From contig NZ_JAPPVQ010000018.1 of the NCBI RefSeq assembly GCF_026768455.1, positions 1-40,537 on the forward strand: DNA of 40,537 nt. Direction: 5' to 3'. The notes beneath the pieces are model-generated. The model did no database searches and was not told the origin of the DNA. It saw only the letters and a program-made list of their open reading frames with translations. A program made the position numbers and the translations under genes. Shown piece after piece: positions 39,720 to 40,537 of this stretch (positions within the stretch are counted from its first letter, which is position 1; each line of letters begins with the position of its first letter). The DNA comes from Candidatus Nitrosotenuis cloacae. GTDB taxonomy: Archaea > Thermoproteota > Nitrososphaeria > Nitrososphaerales > Nitrosopumilaceae.

Positions 39720-40537
39720 TTATCCTGTTTTTGGCAGCTTGATGGTAAATACCGTGCCCTTGCCTGCGATGCTGGAGCAGTCGATGTTTCCACCATGATT
39801 CTCAATTATTGCCTTGCAGCTTGCCAGTCCGAGTCCTGTACCGTTTTGCTTTGTGGTGAAGAGTGGCTCAAAGATGTGTTCTAGGTTTTCTTTCTCGATG
39901 CCCCGTCCGTTGTCGATTATGTCTATTGCCACCTCGTCGCCGTTGTCAAGTATTTGTATCATGATTTTGCCTTTATTTTCTATTGCTTGAATTGAATTTA
40001 GGATGAGATTTGAAAACGCCACCTCCAACTGTTTTACGTCGCCAAACAGGTTCACATCTTCGGATGGAAGAATCACCGTTATGTCGCCTGGAATTTGTAG
40101 ATCACTTAGGACGTTTTTGATTAGTTTTGAAAATGGAATCTCTTCCATCAGCAGATTGCTGGTTCTTACATAGTCTAGTACGTCTCTGATCTGCTGGGAC
40201 ATTTTTGCGACCGCCCTTTCTATTCGATCATAGTTTTCAGCGGTTTTCTTGTCTAGTTTGGGCTGATTCAATTTCAAAATTTCCAGCGTGTTCTTGATTA
40301 TTGTTAATGGGTTTTGCAAGTCGTGTGCAAGTCTTGATGACATTTCGCCTATTGTGTGAAGCTTGTCTTTTTTGAGCGATGATCTTTCATCGCTCGTATG
40401 AGACTCTGCGTGTAAAGTGTTATCTGTCGCGCCGCCCGATCTTGCCGCATCCTCCTGGGCATTCTTTAGCAGTCTTGCCGCATCCTCGCCGGCGTTCCTC
40501 AAAAGTCTTGCCGCATCCTCCTGGGCATTCTTTAGCA
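39720..40537 (-). CDS. Sensor histidine kinase, C-terminal part (5' end outside window)
   Basis: At least 272 aa; the frame stays open to the window edge, so the TTG at 40502 is not a safe start. The visible part begins with 11-residue repeats (NAQEDAARLL type), then an acidic linker, HisKA with phosphoacceptor His in RLAHDLQNPLT, and HATPase with NLILNSIQAI (N box), DNGRGIEKE (G1) and TGLGLASCKAI (G2). No membrane helix is seen in this part. The core is closely similar to the kinases at 17771 and 24513. The sensor domain lies beyond the window. Confidence 0.93.
   Translation of the reverse strand, partial: LKNAQEDAARLLRNAGEDAARLLKNAQEDAARSGGATDNTLHAESHTSDERSSLKKDKLHTIGEMSSRLAHDLQNPLTIIKNTLEILKLNQPKLDKKTAENYDRIERAVAKMSQQIRDVLDYVRTSNLLMEEIPFSKLIKNVLSDLQIPGDITVILPSEDVNLFGDVKQLEVAFSNLILNSIQAIENKGKIMIQILDNGDEVAIDIIDNGRGIEKENLEHIFEPLFTTKQNGTGLGLASCKAIIENHGGNIDCSSIAGKGTVFTIKLPKTG
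40437..40535 (-). repeat. Three 33-bp tandem repeats encoding an 11-residue motif
   Basis: Units at 40535-40503, 40502-40470 and 40469-40437 on the minus strand encode L(L/R)(K/R)NA(Q/G)EDAAR-type undecapeptides in the kinase. Units 1 and 3 agree in 30 of 33 bases, a sign of recent duplication, and more copies may lie beyond the window. The 11-residue period suits a hendecad coiled coil. Confidence 0.85.

Noticed and set aside
1-40537. CRISPR array, insertion sequence or prophage
   Set aside because: No regularly spaced direct repeats, transposase, integrase or terminal inverted repeats were seen. The only tandem repeats are in-frame protein repeats.

Overview
The window looks like the chromosome of an ammonia-oxidising archaeon (Nitrososphaerota/Thaumarchaeota, probably Nitrosopumilales). 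This is inferred from gene content, not from a marker-gene tree. The signs are an exported blue-copper protein, archaeal methionine adenosyltransferase, RtcB, archaeal AMP phosphorylase, pyruvoyl arginine decarboxylase, ribosomal protein L40e, an AmmeMemoRadiSam radical-SAM enzyme and a stand-alone Lrp/AsnC ligand-binding domain. Many genes start with TTG or GTG, with a TATA-like box about 25-30 nt upstream of the start codon, which suggests leaderless mRNAs. No rRNA, CRISPR array, transposase or integrase was seen, and no gene-free stretch exceeds about 300 bases.

Layout. 1-4.3 kb: the end of a metzincin-type protease, a Lys-rich cupredoxin, a small conserved protein, a RAM-domain protein, a DEAD-box helicase with an RGG/FGRD tail, and a ParB-like protein. 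4.4-9.7 kb: tRNA-Thr(UGU), small membrane proteins including a CPBP-type intramembrane protease, a peroxiredoxin with an altered active-site motif, arginine decarboxylase, an exported anchored protein, a strong hairpin in an intergenic gap, an M3 oligopeptidase, and tRNA-Val(CAC) with a 22-nt intron in its variable region. 9.7-16.2 kb: radical-SAM enzyme, methionine adenosyltransferase, RtcB RNA ligase, PRPP synthetase and AMP phosphorylase.

16.2-28.9 kb is a stress and signal-transduction island. It holds two universal stress proteins around a DUF151 protein, a soluble histidine kinase with a DUF4242-like N-terminus, a single-domain response regulator, a small ferredoxin-like-fold candidate, a 47-aa zinc-binding protein, a PD-(D/E)XK nuclease-fold protein, an AIM24 protein, an aldo/keto reductase, a transmembrane chemoreceptor, a transmembrane histidine kinase, an unrecognised protein, a soluble chemoreceptor-like protein with reversed domain order, and a TerC-family membrane protein. 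No CheA, CheW, CheR or CheB gene is present.

28.9-40.5 kb is mostly housekeeping: L40e, succinyl-CoA ligase (sucCD), IleRS, then a purine/one-carbon set (purD, 5-formyl-THF cyclo-ligase, folD, purN) interspersed with a small coiled-coil protein, an exported anchored protein and a cupin. The window ends inside a third histidine kinase carrying 11-residue tandem repeats. The kinase cores of the three histidine kinases are close paralogues.

The best leads are the non-canonical tRNA-Val intron, the reversed chemoreceptor, the DUF4242-like kinase with its neighbours, the peroxiredoxin lacking the usual Thr, and the palindromes or hairpins beside the ParB-like gene, the helicase and pepF.
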